This document shows, piece after piece, positions 17,829 to 25,765 of a DNA stretch of 64,000 nt (positions within the stretch are counted from its first letter, which is position 1; every line of letters starts with the position of its first letter). The stretch is from a candidate division TA06 bacterium. Lineage in GTDB: Bacteria > Edwardsbacteria > AC1 > EtOH8. Made by a program: the position numbers and the translations under genes. Below the pieces are notes generated by a model, which had not been told where the DNA came from, ran no database searches, and was given only the letters and a program-made list of their open reading frames with translations. Location of the stretch: NCBI GenBank assembly GCA_016235665.1, contig JACRJI010000013.1:79095-143094 (forward strand), in the 5' to 3' direction.

Positions 17829-20192
17829 ATGAAAAAACTCCTCACAATAGTTCTATTTTTTGCGATAGCCTTTAACCTGGCACATGCCCAGAAACTGCTG
17901 GTGGTCCAGACCAACGCCACCAACGGCTATCTCTATCCCTGCCACTGCCCCAAGGAACCCAAGGGCGGGCTGGCCAGGCGTTTCACCCTGATCAAAAAGC
18001 TGGCCCAGGGCCAGCCCCAATTCCTGCTGCTGGACTCCGGCGACCTGCTGGGGATAGATTCCGATTACAAGGGCGATTCCCTGATGTTCGCGGCCTACCG
18101 GGCCATGAAATACGACGCCCTGGCGCCTGGGGACCAGGAATTTGCCCGGGGTATCAACAATTTCCTTAAACTGCAAAAGGAATTCGACCTGCCGTTCGTG
18201 GCGGCCAATCTTTTTTACCAGGGAAGTCTTTTAACTGCGCCCTATAGTACCGTTGAACTGAGATCGCTGAAAATGAAGGCGGCCCTGATCGGACTGATAT
18301 CGCCCGATGCCTTCAGATACTATCCCCAGGACAGCCTGCAGGGGCTGGAGATCAAGGCCCCGGATGCCATCCTGCAATCAATATTGGACAGCCTGAAGGG
18401 CCGGGCCGATATATTCATCCTGGTCTCGCACCTGGGGTATGAACAGGAGATCGAGATCGCCAGAAAATTCCCCCAATTGACCCTGATCGTGGGCGGCCAC
18501 ACCCAGACCGAGCTGAAGACGGCCGACCTTTCGGCCGGGGTGCCGATCATAGAGGCCGGTGCCTCGGCCAAGAGCCTCAGCTATGCCTGGCTCCAAAAGC
18601 AGGGCGGCCAATGGAAGCACCAAAGTTCCCGGATGGAGGGCATCGTCTCGGATCTGGCAGACGACCCAAAGATCGTTTCCGTGGTGGGCGCCGGGCCGCA
18701 ATCAAAGCCGGTCAATGCCAACCCCATTCCCGGCGACACCAGATTGCAGGTGCAGCTCTTTGTGGCCCGGGACTGCCCGGACTGCGCCCAGCTTAAGAAA
18801 GGCCTGTTCTTAAAACTATCACAGGATCATCAGGGCCAAATGGCCATGGTCTATCACGAGGTGGACAACCCGGCCGAATACCAGGCCCTGCTGAATTACG
18901 AGAAACAGCTGAACGACCGGAACAACCAGATCCCGGCGGCAGTGATAGGGAACAGGATACTGGGCGGGGTGGAGGAGATAGAGAAGGATCTGGAACGGCT
19001 GATCAAGGAAGCGCTGGCTAACAAGGCGATAGAGAAGCCGAAATCCAATAACCCGGCAACGCTTGATAAGCAAGGCAAGCGGGCCGAAAAGACGATTGAA
19101 ACGGAGGCTGTTGATAGTATATATCTGGCCTTCGTGTCCAATGCCCGGTGCCAGAAGTGCAGCCGGGCCGAGTACATGCTGAAGGCGCTGAAAGAGCAGT
19201 ACCCGAATCTGAAGGTGGAAAAGATAGACGTGGCCTCTGATTCGTCCAAACTTCTGGTCGAAGCTCTGGGGATAATGTACGGCCTGCCGGACAATAAGCG
19301 GATGATAGCCCCCTCGGCCTTTGTGGGCCGGGATTTTTTAATAGGTGACGAGATCAACGACCAAAGTCTTTTCGAGTTGCTGGTCAAATACAAGTCCGGC
19401 AGCGGCCGGGTTCCCTGGATAGAGGCTAAGGAATATCTGCCCCAGGCCAAGCAATCGGTGGTCAGCCGCTTTGCTTCCTTTGGCCTTTGGGGCGTGGCCG
19501 GGGCCGGCCTGCTGGATGGCATCAACCCCTGTTCCCTGGCGGTGCTGGTGTTCTTCATCTCCTACCTGGCCTTTGTGGGCCGAAAACGCTGGGAGATCCT
19601 GGCGGTGGGCCTGGCCTATACTTTTGCCGATTTCCTGGTCTACTTCCTGATCGGTGTGGGCAGTCTGTCGTTTCTGATGACATTGAAAGCCCTGCCGCTT
19701 TTCAGCAGGATATTTTACTGGCTGGCTGTCATCGCCGGGCTGGTGCTGGCCTTCTACAATCTGAAGGATTATTTCAAGGCCAGGAAGGGCGACCTTTCCG
19801 GGATGGACCTGCAGCTTTCCACCGCCGCCAAACAACGGATCCACAAGGTCATCCGGGAAAAGATGGGTGCCGGGAGCCTGATCGGCGGGGCCTTTATGGT
19901 GGGGCTGGTCACATCCGTCCTGGAATTCGCCTGCACCGGCCAGGTTTACCTGCCCACCATAGCCTTTGTTTCCCAGATTGCCACACACAGATACCAGGCC
20001 TACGGGTATCTTCTGCTATACAACCTGATGTTCGAAGTGCCGATGATCATCACCTTCGTCATCGCCTTCTGGGGTGTGTCATCCAAGCGGATCGCCGGAT
20101 GGGCCCAGTCCTCGGTGGCCGGGGTGAAGCTGTTGACGGCGCTGTTGTTTCTGGGGATGAGCGCGGCGCTGTTGTACATACTGGTAAAGTAG
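17829..20192 (+). CDS. Fused metallophosphoesterase / two redoxin domains / CcdA-DsbD-type membrane protein
   Basis: A 787-residue multi-domain envelope protein. Residues 1-20 are a signal peptide. Residues ~22-290 resemble an UshA-type metallophosphoesterase (LLLDSGDLLG, LVSHLG, GGHTQTE), but the usual N-terminal D-x-H is replaced by TNATNGYLYPCHCPKEPKGGL. Two glutaredoxin/thioredoxin-like domains follow with CPDC (~316) and CQKC (~441). Residues ~545-787 are a six-helix CcdA/DsbD-type domain with DGINPCSLAVLVFF. The likely job is moving electrons across the inner membrane to periplasmic thiols; the phosphoesterase half is probably altered. ATG 17829 gives the cleaner signal peptide than GTG 17805. 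Confidence 0.82.
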   Translation: MKKLLTIVLFFAIAFNLAHAQKLLVVQTNATNGYLYPCHCPKEPKGGLARRFTLIKKLAQGQPQFLLLDSGDLLGIDSDYKGDSLMFAAYRAMKYDALAPGDQEFARGINNFLKLQKEFDLPFVAANLFYQGSLLTAPYSTVELRSLKMKAALIGLISPDAFRYYPQDSLQGLEIKAPDAILQSILDSLKGRADIFILVSHLGYEQEIEIARKFPQLTLIVGGHTQTELKTADLSAGVPIIEAGASAKSLSYAWLQKQGGQWKHQSSRMEGIVSDLADDPKIVSVVGAGPQSKPVNANPIPGDTRLQVQLFVARDCPDCAQLKKGLFLKLSQDHQGQMAMVYHEVDNPAEYQALLNYEKQLNDRNNQIPAAVIGNRILGGVEEIEKDLERLIKEALANKAIEKPKSNNPATLDKQGKRAEKTIETEAVDSIYLAFVSNARCQKCSRAEYMLKALKEQYPNLKVEKIDVASDSSKLLVEALGIMYGLPDNKRMIAPSAFVGRDFLIGDEINDQSLFELLVKYKSGSGRVPWIEAKEYLPQAKQSVVSRFASFGLWGVAGAGLLDGINPCSLAVLVFFISYLAFVGRKRWEILAVGLAYTFADFLVYFLIGVGSLSFLMTLKALPLFSRIFYWLAVIAGLVLAFYNLKDYFKARKGDLSGMDLQLSTAAKQRIHKVIREKMGAGSLIGGAFMVGLVTSVLEFACTGQVYLPTIAFVSQIATHRYQAYGYLLLYNLMFEVPMIITFVIAFWGVSSKRIAGWAQSSVAGVKLLTALLFLGMSAALLYILVK

Positions 20193-20230
20193 ACCTCTCC
20201 CTTAATCCCTCTCCTGGCAGGAGAGGGTCA
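20191..20230. repeat. Palindromic intergenic repeat, family E copy 2
   Basis: GACCTCTCCC...CCTCTCCTGG / CAGGAGAGGGTCA overlaps the last base pairs of the upstream stop region. It has the same pyrimidine-arm/purine-arm design as the copies at 6212, 33067 and 52110. Confidence 0.72.
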
Positions 20231-20250
20231 ATAAATGGTAACTATTAACC

Positions 20251-20338
20251 GATAATGTCATTCTGAGCAGAGCTGCCCGCCGTACAAATCGAAGAATCCT
20301 TCAATTTGTTGGGCAAGGTGGCATTCTCAGGATGACAG
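20251..20338. repeat. Intergenic inverted repeat of the TCATTCTGAGC type
   Basis: TGTCATTCTGAGC at the left and GGCATTCTCAGGATGACAG at the right, with GAAGAATCCTTC in the middle. The ends are inverted. From general experience this is a common dispersed repeat in many bacterial genomes. It argues that the next gene starts at 20350, not 20332. Confidence 0.65.
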
Positions 20339-20349
20339 AAAAAAGCATC

Positions 20350-20712
20350 ATGAACATCAAAGCACATTTTCAAAAAGATTGGATCTACTACCTGGCCCTG
20401 GGAATGGCAATTATCTCCGTGGCCATAGACCTGTACCGCCCGAACATGGCGCCGATGCTGGCTGCGGTGCTGGTGTTCTCGGCAATACTGGGCTGGCTGA
20501 ATGTCATCGCCCCCAACAAGGCGGCGGCGGCCCTGGGATTCTGGATCCTGGCGGTCTATGTGGCCCTGGCCCTGCTGGAGATGATCCCGGCGACGAAGCA
20601 GAACATCTTTTCCTCGGCGCTTTCGTTTGTTCCGGCGTATCTGGGGGCGTACGGAGGGTGGTGGATAGGGACCAAGTTCAAACGAACTCAACCCCCGGCC
20701 CCTTCTCTTTAA
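20350..20712 (+). CDS. Small four-helix membrane protein of unknown function
   Basis: A 120-residue protein with about four hydrophobic helices (WIYYLALGMAIISVAIDL; MLAAVLVFSAILGWLNVI; AAAALGFWILAVYVALALLEM; SALSFVPAYLGAYGGWWIG). No family is recognised. An in-frame ATG at 20332 lies inside a dispersed repeat, so 20350 is preferred. The last ~11 codons (FKRTQPPAPSL and stop) are made from a family A repeat, so the original C-terminus was probably replaced or extended when the repeat arrived. Confidence 0.6.
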   Translation: MNIKAHFQKDWIYYLALGMAIISVAIDLYRPNMAPMLAAVLVFSAILGWLNVIAPNKAAAALGFWILAVYVALALLEMIPATKQNIFSSALSFVPAYLGAYGGWWIGTKFKRTQPPAPSL

Positions 20713-20740
20713 AAGAGAAGGGGAGCAAGGGGATGAGTTC
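20684..20740. repeat. Palindromic repeat, family A copy 3
   Basis: Outer arms GAACTCA/TGAGTTC, middle CCCC/GGGG, inner CCCCTTCTCTT/AAGAGAAGGGG with a short TAAA-like loop. It overlaps the end of the upstream gene and stands 12 bases before the DUF559 start. Confidence 0.9.
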
Positions 20741-20752
20741 TGGAAGTAATGT

Positions 20753-21133
20753 ATGAGCCTTAACATCAAAACAAAACTGGTGCCGCTGGCCAAAGCCCGT
20801 TGCCGTGAATTGCGCAAAAGGCAAACCAAGGCCGAAGAAATATTTTGGAATAAAGTAAGAAACAAACAATTTAAGGGGCTAAAGTTTTACCGGCAATATC
20901 CTTTGTTCTCGGATCTTCTTGGCAAGGAGACATTTTATATAGCGGATTATTACTGCCATACTAATCGTCTGGTGGTTGAATTAGATGGCAGAATTCACGA
21001 AAGGCAGAGGGAAAAGGATAGACTGCGGGATGAAGTAATTAACGACCTGGGATTAAAGGTTGTGAGAATAAAGAACAAAGATGTATTGGAAAACATCGAA
21101 GAAGTCATGAAATGCATTAGCTCTGTTTTGTGA
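20753..21133 (+). CDS. DUF559 (Vsr-like) endonuclease-domain protein
   Basis: A 126-residue protein of the DUF559 family. After a basic start (LAKARCRELRKRQTKAEEIFWNKVRN) comes the nuclease-like core: FYRQYPLFSD, FYIADYYCHTNRLVVELDGRIHE with the D...E-x-D residues expected of a PD-(D/E)XK/Vsr fold, and GLKVVRIKNKDVLENIEEV. Activity in this family is little studied. The gene is flanked by copies of palindromic repeat A (20684-20740 upstream; 21143-21210 and 21226-21285 downstream) and is more AT-rich than its neighbours, so it is probably mobile. Confidence 0.88.
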   Translation: MSLNIKTKLVPLAKARCRELRKRQTKAEEIFWNKVRNKQFKGLKFYRQYPLFSDLLGKETFYIADYYCHTNRLVVELDGRIHERQREKDRLRDEVINDLGLKVVRIKNKDVLENIEEVMKCISSVL

Positions 21134-21142
21134 AGCCGGTCC

Positions 21143-21210
21143 GAACTCAACCCCCAACCCCTTCTCTTGGAAAATAAATAAGAGAAGGGGGGCAGGCGGA
21201 TAGATTGAGA
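21143..21210. repeat. Palindromic repeat, family A copy 4 (diverged)
   Basis: GAACTCAACCCCC, then CCCCTTCTCTT and AAGAGAAGGGG around an enlarged loop GGAAAATAAAT. The right outer arm has changed to GGCGGATAGATTGAG. Confidence 0.8.
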
Positions 21211-21225
21211 TGCTATTGTGCAAAG

Positions 21226-21285
21226 AACTAACCCAACCCCCGGCCCCTTCTCTTTAAAAGAGAAGGGGTGCAAGGGGATGAGTTC
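21226..21285. repeat. Palindromic repeat, family A copy 5
   Basis: AACTAACCCAACCCCC start, inner arms CCCCTTCTCTT/AAGAGAAGGGG, end GGGGATGAGTTC. It lies directly before the kdsA start region and only 15 bases after copy 4. Confidence 0.87.
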
Positions 21286-21308
21286 AAAATACGTAAATAG
21301 GAATTCTA

Positions 21309-22142
21309 ATGACCAAACAGCTCAACATCGGTAAAGTAAGGATCGGCGGGGGCGCGCCGCTGGCACTGATCGCCGGGCCCTGCGTGATGGAGGACGAATC
21401 CGTGGTGTTGTCCACGGCCGAGGCAATAAAAAAGATCGCAGACAAGCTGAAGATAGGCCTGATCTTCAAGTCCTCCTACAAAAAAGACAACCGTTCCTCG
21501 GCCAAAAGCTACCAGGGCCCTGGGCTGGAGGCCGGATTGAAACTGCTGGAAAAGGTCAAGAAACAGTTCGACGTTCCGGTGCTCTCCGACGTTCACTATC
21601 CCGAGGAGGTGGGCCCGTCCGCCCAGGTGCTGGACGTGATCCAGATCCCGGCCTATCTCTGCATGCAGACCGAGCTGACATTAAAGGTCGCAAAAACTGG
21701 AAAGGTGGTAAATGTCAAGAAAGGCCAGTTCCTGGCCCCGGAGGACGTGGGGCACATTGTCAAGAAAATAGAGGAGACAGGGAACACCAACATTCTGCTG
21801 ACCGAGCGCGGCAGCAGTTTTGGTTACCACAACCTGGTGGTGGATTACAAGGCCCTGCCCATTATGCGCTCTTTGGGCTATCCGGTGGTGTTCGACGTGA
21901 CCCACACCATCCGCAAATACGGCAAGCCCTCCAGCGATCCCAAGGGCGGCAGTCCGGAGTTCATAGAACCCCTGGCCCGGGCCGGGGTGGCCTGCGGCTG
22001 CGACGCCATATTCATCGAGACCCATCCCAGGCCCTGCGAGGCCAAGTGCGACGCGGCCAGCATGCTGGAGCTGTCCAAGCTGGAGCAGCTGGTGGAGAGC
22101 TTGATGGAACTGGATGCAGTTACCAGAAAATATTCCGATTAG
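21309..22142 (+). CDS. kdsA: 3-deoxy-8-phosphooctulonate synthase (Kdo-8-phosphate synthase)
   Basis: A 277-residue enzyme that joins phosphoenolpyruvate and arabinose-5-phosphate in Kdo synthesis. Motifs are LIAGPCVMEDE (residues ~18-28), FKSSYKKDNRSSAKSYQGPG, VLSDVHYPEE, IQIPAYLCMQTEL, ERGSSFGYHNLVVDYK and IFIETHPRPCEAKCD. It supplies the first Kdo-specific step for LPS and fits the KdsD-type isomerase 2 kb downstream. The start at 21309 lacks a strong ribosome site. A family B palindrome follows the stop. Confidence 0.96.
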   Translation: MTKQLNIGKVRIGGGAPLALIAGPCVMEDESVVLSTAEAIKKIADKLKIGLIFKSSYKKDNRSSAKSYQGPGLEAGLKLLEKVKKQFDVPVLSDVHYPEEVGPSAQVLDVIQIPAYLCMQTELTLKVAKTGKVVNVKKGQFLAPEDVGHIVKKIEETGNTNILLTERGSSFGYHNLVVDYKALPIMRSLGYPVVFDVTHTIRKYGKPSSDPKGGSPEFIEPLARAGVACGCDAIFIETHPRPCEAKCDAASMLELSKLEQLVESLMELDAVTRKYSD

Positions 22143-22147
22143 ATCAA

Positions 22148-22183
22148 TTCCTTAGCCCAGCCCTTAAGGACTGGGCTAAGGAA
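22148..22183. repeat. Palindromic element, family B copy 3 (after kdsA)
   Basis: Arms TTCCTTAGCCCAG and CTGGGCTAAGGAA around CCCTTAAGGA, 5 bases after the kdsA stop. This is the longest stem of the three copies. Confidence 0.86.
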
Positions 22184-22216
22184 ACGGAGCCAGAAAACCA
22201 GATAAAGGAGACCGCC

Positions 22217-23905
22217 ATGAGAAAAGCTCTTATAACTCTCTGCGTATTGGTTACGGTATCATCTGCCTTTGCCCTGCAGGTCATCGAGCACAAGGCTTCC
22301 ATCACCCAGGCCGTGGTCTACAACGACCGGGTGGAGGTCATCCGCAGTTACAAGAACACCTACCAACCCGGCGAATACCAGGTGAAACTGCTGGACCTGC
22401 CTTCGGCGCTGGACGACAACTCGGTGCGGGCCTCGGGGCAGGGCACGGCCGGGGTCAAGATCAACGCGGTAAAAATTGAATCCGTTTTTCTGGACACCAC
22501 CACCAATCTGAAATACAAAGTGCTGGAGGATTCGGTGGACCAGCTTAAGGAACAGCTTAAGGTCTATGACGACAGGTTTTCCTTGTTGCAGAAAGAAGCC
22601 GATTACCTGGAAAAGATCAAGAACGCCAGCACTGCGGTCAGCGCCGGGCGCGAGGCCGAGAAACCCAAGACCCCCAGCGTGGCCGAGTGGATGAACCTTT
22701 ATACTTTCTACGATGCCCGCTACGAGGCCATCAACAAGGAGATGCGGGGGATAGAAAAGAGCAAAAAATCCCTGCAGGCAAAACTGGACGCCCTGCAGAA
22801 AAGGCTGAACAAGATCGCCGGTACGGCCAATCTGACCAAGAAGAATGTCACCATCAATTTTCGGGTGCTGGAGCCAGGAACTCTTAACTTGAATCTGAGT
22901 TATATGATGATGGGCGCTTCCTGGCATCCCCAGTACGACATTAGGGTTTCGCCGGAAGACAAGAAGGTGGAGTTCACTTATTACGGAGTGATCTACCAGA
23001 ACACCGGAGAAGATTGGAAGGACGTCAGGGTCACATTGTCCACCGCCCAGCCATCGGTCTCGGGCTCCATGCCGGCGCTTTTGCCCTGGTATGTGGATGT
23101 TTACCAGCGGTATTACCAGAAGGGAGCCGCCGCCAAGAAGGCGCAGATGAACGTCAGTTACGGAGCGCAGATGAACCAAGCTCCCGCTCCGGCAATGGAG
23201 CAGGAGGCGTTCAAAGATGACTACGGAGCAGCGATGTCGGGGGTGATCAATGCTTCGGTGACGACATCTGAAGTCGAGTTCTCCGGCACCTCCTACGTCT
23301 TCGTGACCCCCGGCGAGAACAACATCCCCTCGGACGGCGAGCCCCACAAGATCCCCATTGCCTTCGAGACCCTGGACGCCGAGTTCGAGTACTCGGCCGC
23401 CCCGCGGCTCAAGCAGTACGCCTATCTCAAGGGCAAGGTCAAGAACACCACCGAGTATCCCTTCATTGCCGGGGACATCAACGTTTTCTTCGGCAACAAT
23501 TTCGTGGGCACCTCGTCCATCAACTCCATCATCCCCTCGGAGAAATTCGACGTCTCGCTGGGCATAGACGAAGGTCTAAAAGTAACCCGGCAGAAGGTGA
23601 AGGACCTGACCGAGGGAACCAAGAAGATCAAGCGGACCTACGGTTACAAGATAACGGTGAAGAATCTGAAGAAGGACAAGAACATCATCACCGTCAACGA
23701 GCAGTACCCGGTCTCCAAGAACGACAAGATCAAGGTGAAATTAGTGTCGCCCAAGTTCGATTCCCCCGAGTCCGAGTTCGGGGTCAAGGAAAAGGCCAAC
23801 GGGATGATCGAGTGGAAGTTCCAGATAGAGCCCCAGGGCAAGCAGGAGCTGGAACTGGAGTACATCATAGAATATTCCTCGGACACCGGCATACAGGGGC
23901 TTTAA
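22217..23905 (+). CDS. DUF4139 / mucoidy-inhibitor (MuiA)-like secreted protein
   Basis: A 562-residue protein with a signal peptide (MRKALITLCVLVTVSSAFALQ). Residues ~20-120 contain the N-terminal DUF4140-type part (ITQAVVYNDRVEVIRSYK). A coiled coil follows (~125-255, with LKEQLKVYDDRFSLLQKE and KSLQAKLDALQKRLNK), then the DUF4139 barrel (LSYMMMGASWHPQYDIRV; GEDWKDVRVTLSTAQPS; ending ELEYIIEYS). The function of the family is unknown; the name comes from a mucoidy phenotype. AAAGGAG precedes the ATG at 22217. A longer open frame from 22046 overlaps kdsA and is not coding. Confidence 0.9.
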   Translation: MRKALITLCVLVTVSSAFALQVIEHKASITQAVVYNDRVEVIRSYKNTYQPGEYQVKLLDLPSALDDNSVRASGQGTAGVKINAVKIESVFLDTTTNLKYKVLEDSVDQLKEQLKVYDDRFSLLQKEADYLEKIKNASTAVSAGREAEKPKTPSVAEWMNLYTFYDARYEAINKEMRGIEKSKKSLQAKLDALQKRLNKIAGTANLTKKNVTINFRVLEPGTLNLNLSYMMMGASWHPQYDIRVSPEDKKVEFTYYGVIYQNTGEDWKDVRVTLSTAQPSVSGSMPALLPWYVDVYQRYYQKGAAAKKAQMNVSYGAQMNQAPAPAMEQEAFKDDYGAAMSGVINASVTTSEVEFSGTSYVFVTPGENNIPSDGEPHKIPIAFETLDAEFEYSAAPRLKQYAYLKGKVKNTTEYPFIAGDINVFFGNNFVGTSSINSIIPSEKFDVSLGIDEGLKVTRQKVKDLTEGTKKIKRTYGYKITVKNLKKDKNIITVNEQYPVSKNDKIKVKLVSPKFDSPESEFGVKEKANGMIEWKFQIEPQGKQELELEYIIEYSSDTGIQGL

Positions 23906-24044
23906 ACTATTGACCATCAAGACGGCAAGCCATATTTATAAAATAGGAAATGGGAAATAGGAAATCGCAGGTTGGGTCTTTGTGTCACTTCGACAAGCTC
24001 AGTGCCACGCTTTGTGATAAAAAATTCAACATGACGTGAGAGAA

Positions 24045-25013
24045 ATGAACGCTAAAAAGTTAATTGCACTGGGCCGGAAGGCCGTCAAAGCCGAGGCCCT
24101 GGCCCTAAGCGAGATGGCGGGCCGGATGGGCCCCGAGTTCCCGCAGGCGGTGGAACTGCTGCTGGCGGCCAAGGGCAAGGTCATCATCACCGGGGTTGGC
24201 AAGTCGGGGCTGATCGGCCAGAAGATAGCGGCCACTCTGACCTCCACCGGCACGCCGTCCTTCTTCCTGCATCCCACCGACGCCCTGCACGGCGACCTGG
24301 GACTGGTCTCCAAGGGGGACGTGGCAGTGATCATCAGCAAGAGCGGCGGCACTGATGAGCTGTGCGAACTGCTGACCGTGCTGAAAAGGGTGGGGATCAA
24401 GATCATCGCGCTTTTGGGCAAGACCGACACGGCCCTGGCCGCTCAGTCCGACGTGGTGCTGGACGTCTCGGTAAAAGAAGAGGCCTGCCCCCACGACCTG
24501 GTGCCCACCAGCAGCACCACCGCCGCCCTGGCCATGGGCGACGCTTTGGCCGTGGCCTTATTGGATCAGCGAAACTTCACCCCCGAGGACTTTGCCTGCT
24601 TTCATCCCGGCGGGGGGCTGGGCAAGAAACTTCTGCTGCGAGTCTCCGACCTGATGCAGTCCGGCAAGGACGTTCCCATAGTCGTGCAAAGCGCCACCAT
24701 GAAGGATGTGATCCTGGAGATGACCGCCAAACGGGGCGTGACTTCGGTGGTGGACGAGAAGGGAAGCATCATCGGCATCCTGACCGACGGCGACCTGAAA
24801 AGACTGCTGACCAAGTCCCAGGATATCTTCTCGCTTAAGGTGGACGAGGTGATGAACAGGAACCCCAAGACCGTGGACCAGGGCCAGCTGGCGGTAAAGG
24901 CCGCCAAGATGATGGAGGATTTTAGGGTGACCTCGCTGTTGGTGGCCGACAAGGAGAAAAAGCCGGTGGGGATAATACATCTGCATGACATCATGCAGGC
25001 GGGAGTGCTGTAA
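24045..25013 (+). CDS. kdsD: Arabinose-5-phosphate isomerase (KpsF/GutQ family)
   Basis: A 322-residue enzyme that makes arabinose-5-phosphate from ribulose-5-phosphate for Kdo. The N-terminal SIS domain has KVIITGVGKSGLIGQKIAATL, FLHPTDALHGDLG, ISKSGGTDEL, and the conserved VPTSSTTAALAMGDALA. Two CBS domains follow (~205-322; MTAKRGVTSVVDEKGSIIGILTDGDL and MMEDFRVTSLLVADKEKKPVGIIHLHDIM). GTG at 24036 is an alternative start. The 140 bases upstream hold only diverged repeat fragments. Confidence 0.93.
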   Translation: MNAKKLIALGRKAVKAEALALSEMAGRMGPEFPQAVELLLAAKGKVIITGVGKSGLIGQKIAATLTSTGTPSFFLHPTDALHGDLGLVSKGDVAVIISKSGGTDELCELLTVLKRVGIKIIALLGKTDTALAAQSDVVLDVSVKEEACPHDLVPTSSTTAALAMGDALAVALLDQRNFTPEDFACFHPGGGLGKKLLLRVSDLMQSGKDVPIVVQSATMKDVILEMTAKRGVTSVVDEKGSIIGILTDGDLKRLLTKSQDIFSLKVDEVMNRNPKTVDQGQLAVKAAKMMEDFRVTSLLVADKEKKPVGIIHLHDIMQAGVL

Positions 25014-25076
25014 CAGGGAACAGATTATTGGGACTTGATAACTGGGAATAGATAATTGGGGGGAATTCGGGGAAAG

Positions 25077-25418
25077 ATGATAAAAATAGTTGAAAATGCA
25101 ATTACCAAAGCTGAACTAACGGAGATGGGTAAAATAATGTTCGGCAACATGGTCAAAGCAGTGGTCGATGTGGAACTAGGAATCATGGCCGTTGGCGGCG
25201 AGCTTCATTCCGACGAAGAGGGAGTGTTGTTGCAAAACGGCTCTGTTCAAAGGAATCTTTGGGGCATAAACATATTCCCCGAAGTGGATGGTCCTGATTG
25301 GATAGAGTTCGATTCTATGATCAACTTAAGGCCAACCCATAACAATCTCAGCCGCGGGGTTGATGACAAGGAAACTCAGGGGAAAATAATAAAAATCGTT
25401 TCAGGCTTGGTGCAATAA
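25077..25418 (+). CDS. DUF5674 family protein
   Basis: A 113-residue protein matching the DUF5674 pattern from memory: MIKIVENAITKAELTEMGK, then MVKAVVDVELGIMAVGGELHSDEE, NLWGINIFPE and WIEFDSMINLRP. The function of the family is unknown. ATG 25077 has GGGAAAG upstream; an earlier start at 25056 adds an unconserved stretch. The stop overlaps the next start (TAATG), so the two genes are translated together. It is more AT-rich than kdsD. Confidence 0.82.
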   Translation: MIKIVENAITKAELTEMGKIMFGNMVKAVVDVELGIMAVGGELHSDEEGVLLQNGSVQRNLWGINIFPEVDGPDWIEFDSMINLRPTHNNLSRGVDDKETQGKIIKIVSGLVQ

Positions 25419-25750
25419 TGGAATACCAGCACAAAGAACTGGCGGCCGGAAGGTGGTTCACCCTAAGCTTCATGGAACAGATGGCTAATATAGGCAGCGA
25501 GGTGGAACGGGCCATAAAGTGGAAGAATAAGAATAATCCAGAATACAGCAAGGCCGCCATCAATCGCGGTTTGGAACTATTGGAGTTGACCAAGACCGAT
25601 ACCCGTAATGTGAACCGGTTGAAGGAACTGGCCCGGCTTTACGAGGTGCTGGTGGATTATTTTTATTTCAGCAATCAGTATTCTTCTTCTGACGAATTGT
25701 GGCACAAGTATTTTTATGCCTTTAACTATGCGGCCCGGGTGAATAAGTAA
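25418..25750 (+). CDS. Small helical protein of unknown function, partner of the DUF5674 gene
   Basis: A 110-residue, mostly helical protein with no transmembrane segment. Motifs are WFTLSFMEQMANIGSEVERAIKW and INRGLELLELTKTD, then RLKELARLYEVLVDYF, and the aromatic end WHKYFYAFNYAARV. Similar small proteins occur in uncultivated bacteria as I recall, without a known function. It starts within the stop of the DUF5674 gene, which suggests a functional pair. A toxin-antitoxin or mobile-gene role is conceivable but unsupported by any motif. Confidence 0.7.
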   Translation: MEYQHKELAAGRWFTLSFMEQMANIGSEVERAIKWKNKNNPEYSKAAINRGLELLELTKTDTRNVNRLKELARLYEVLVDYFYFSNQYSSSDELWHKYFYAFNYAARVNK

Positions 25751-25765
25751 TAAGGATTAATAAAT

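Noticed and set aside
22046..22216. N-terminal extension of the DUF4139 protein
   Set aside because: It overlaps the kdsA end in another frame and a family B palindrome; the ATG at 22217 has a ribosome site and a signal peptide.
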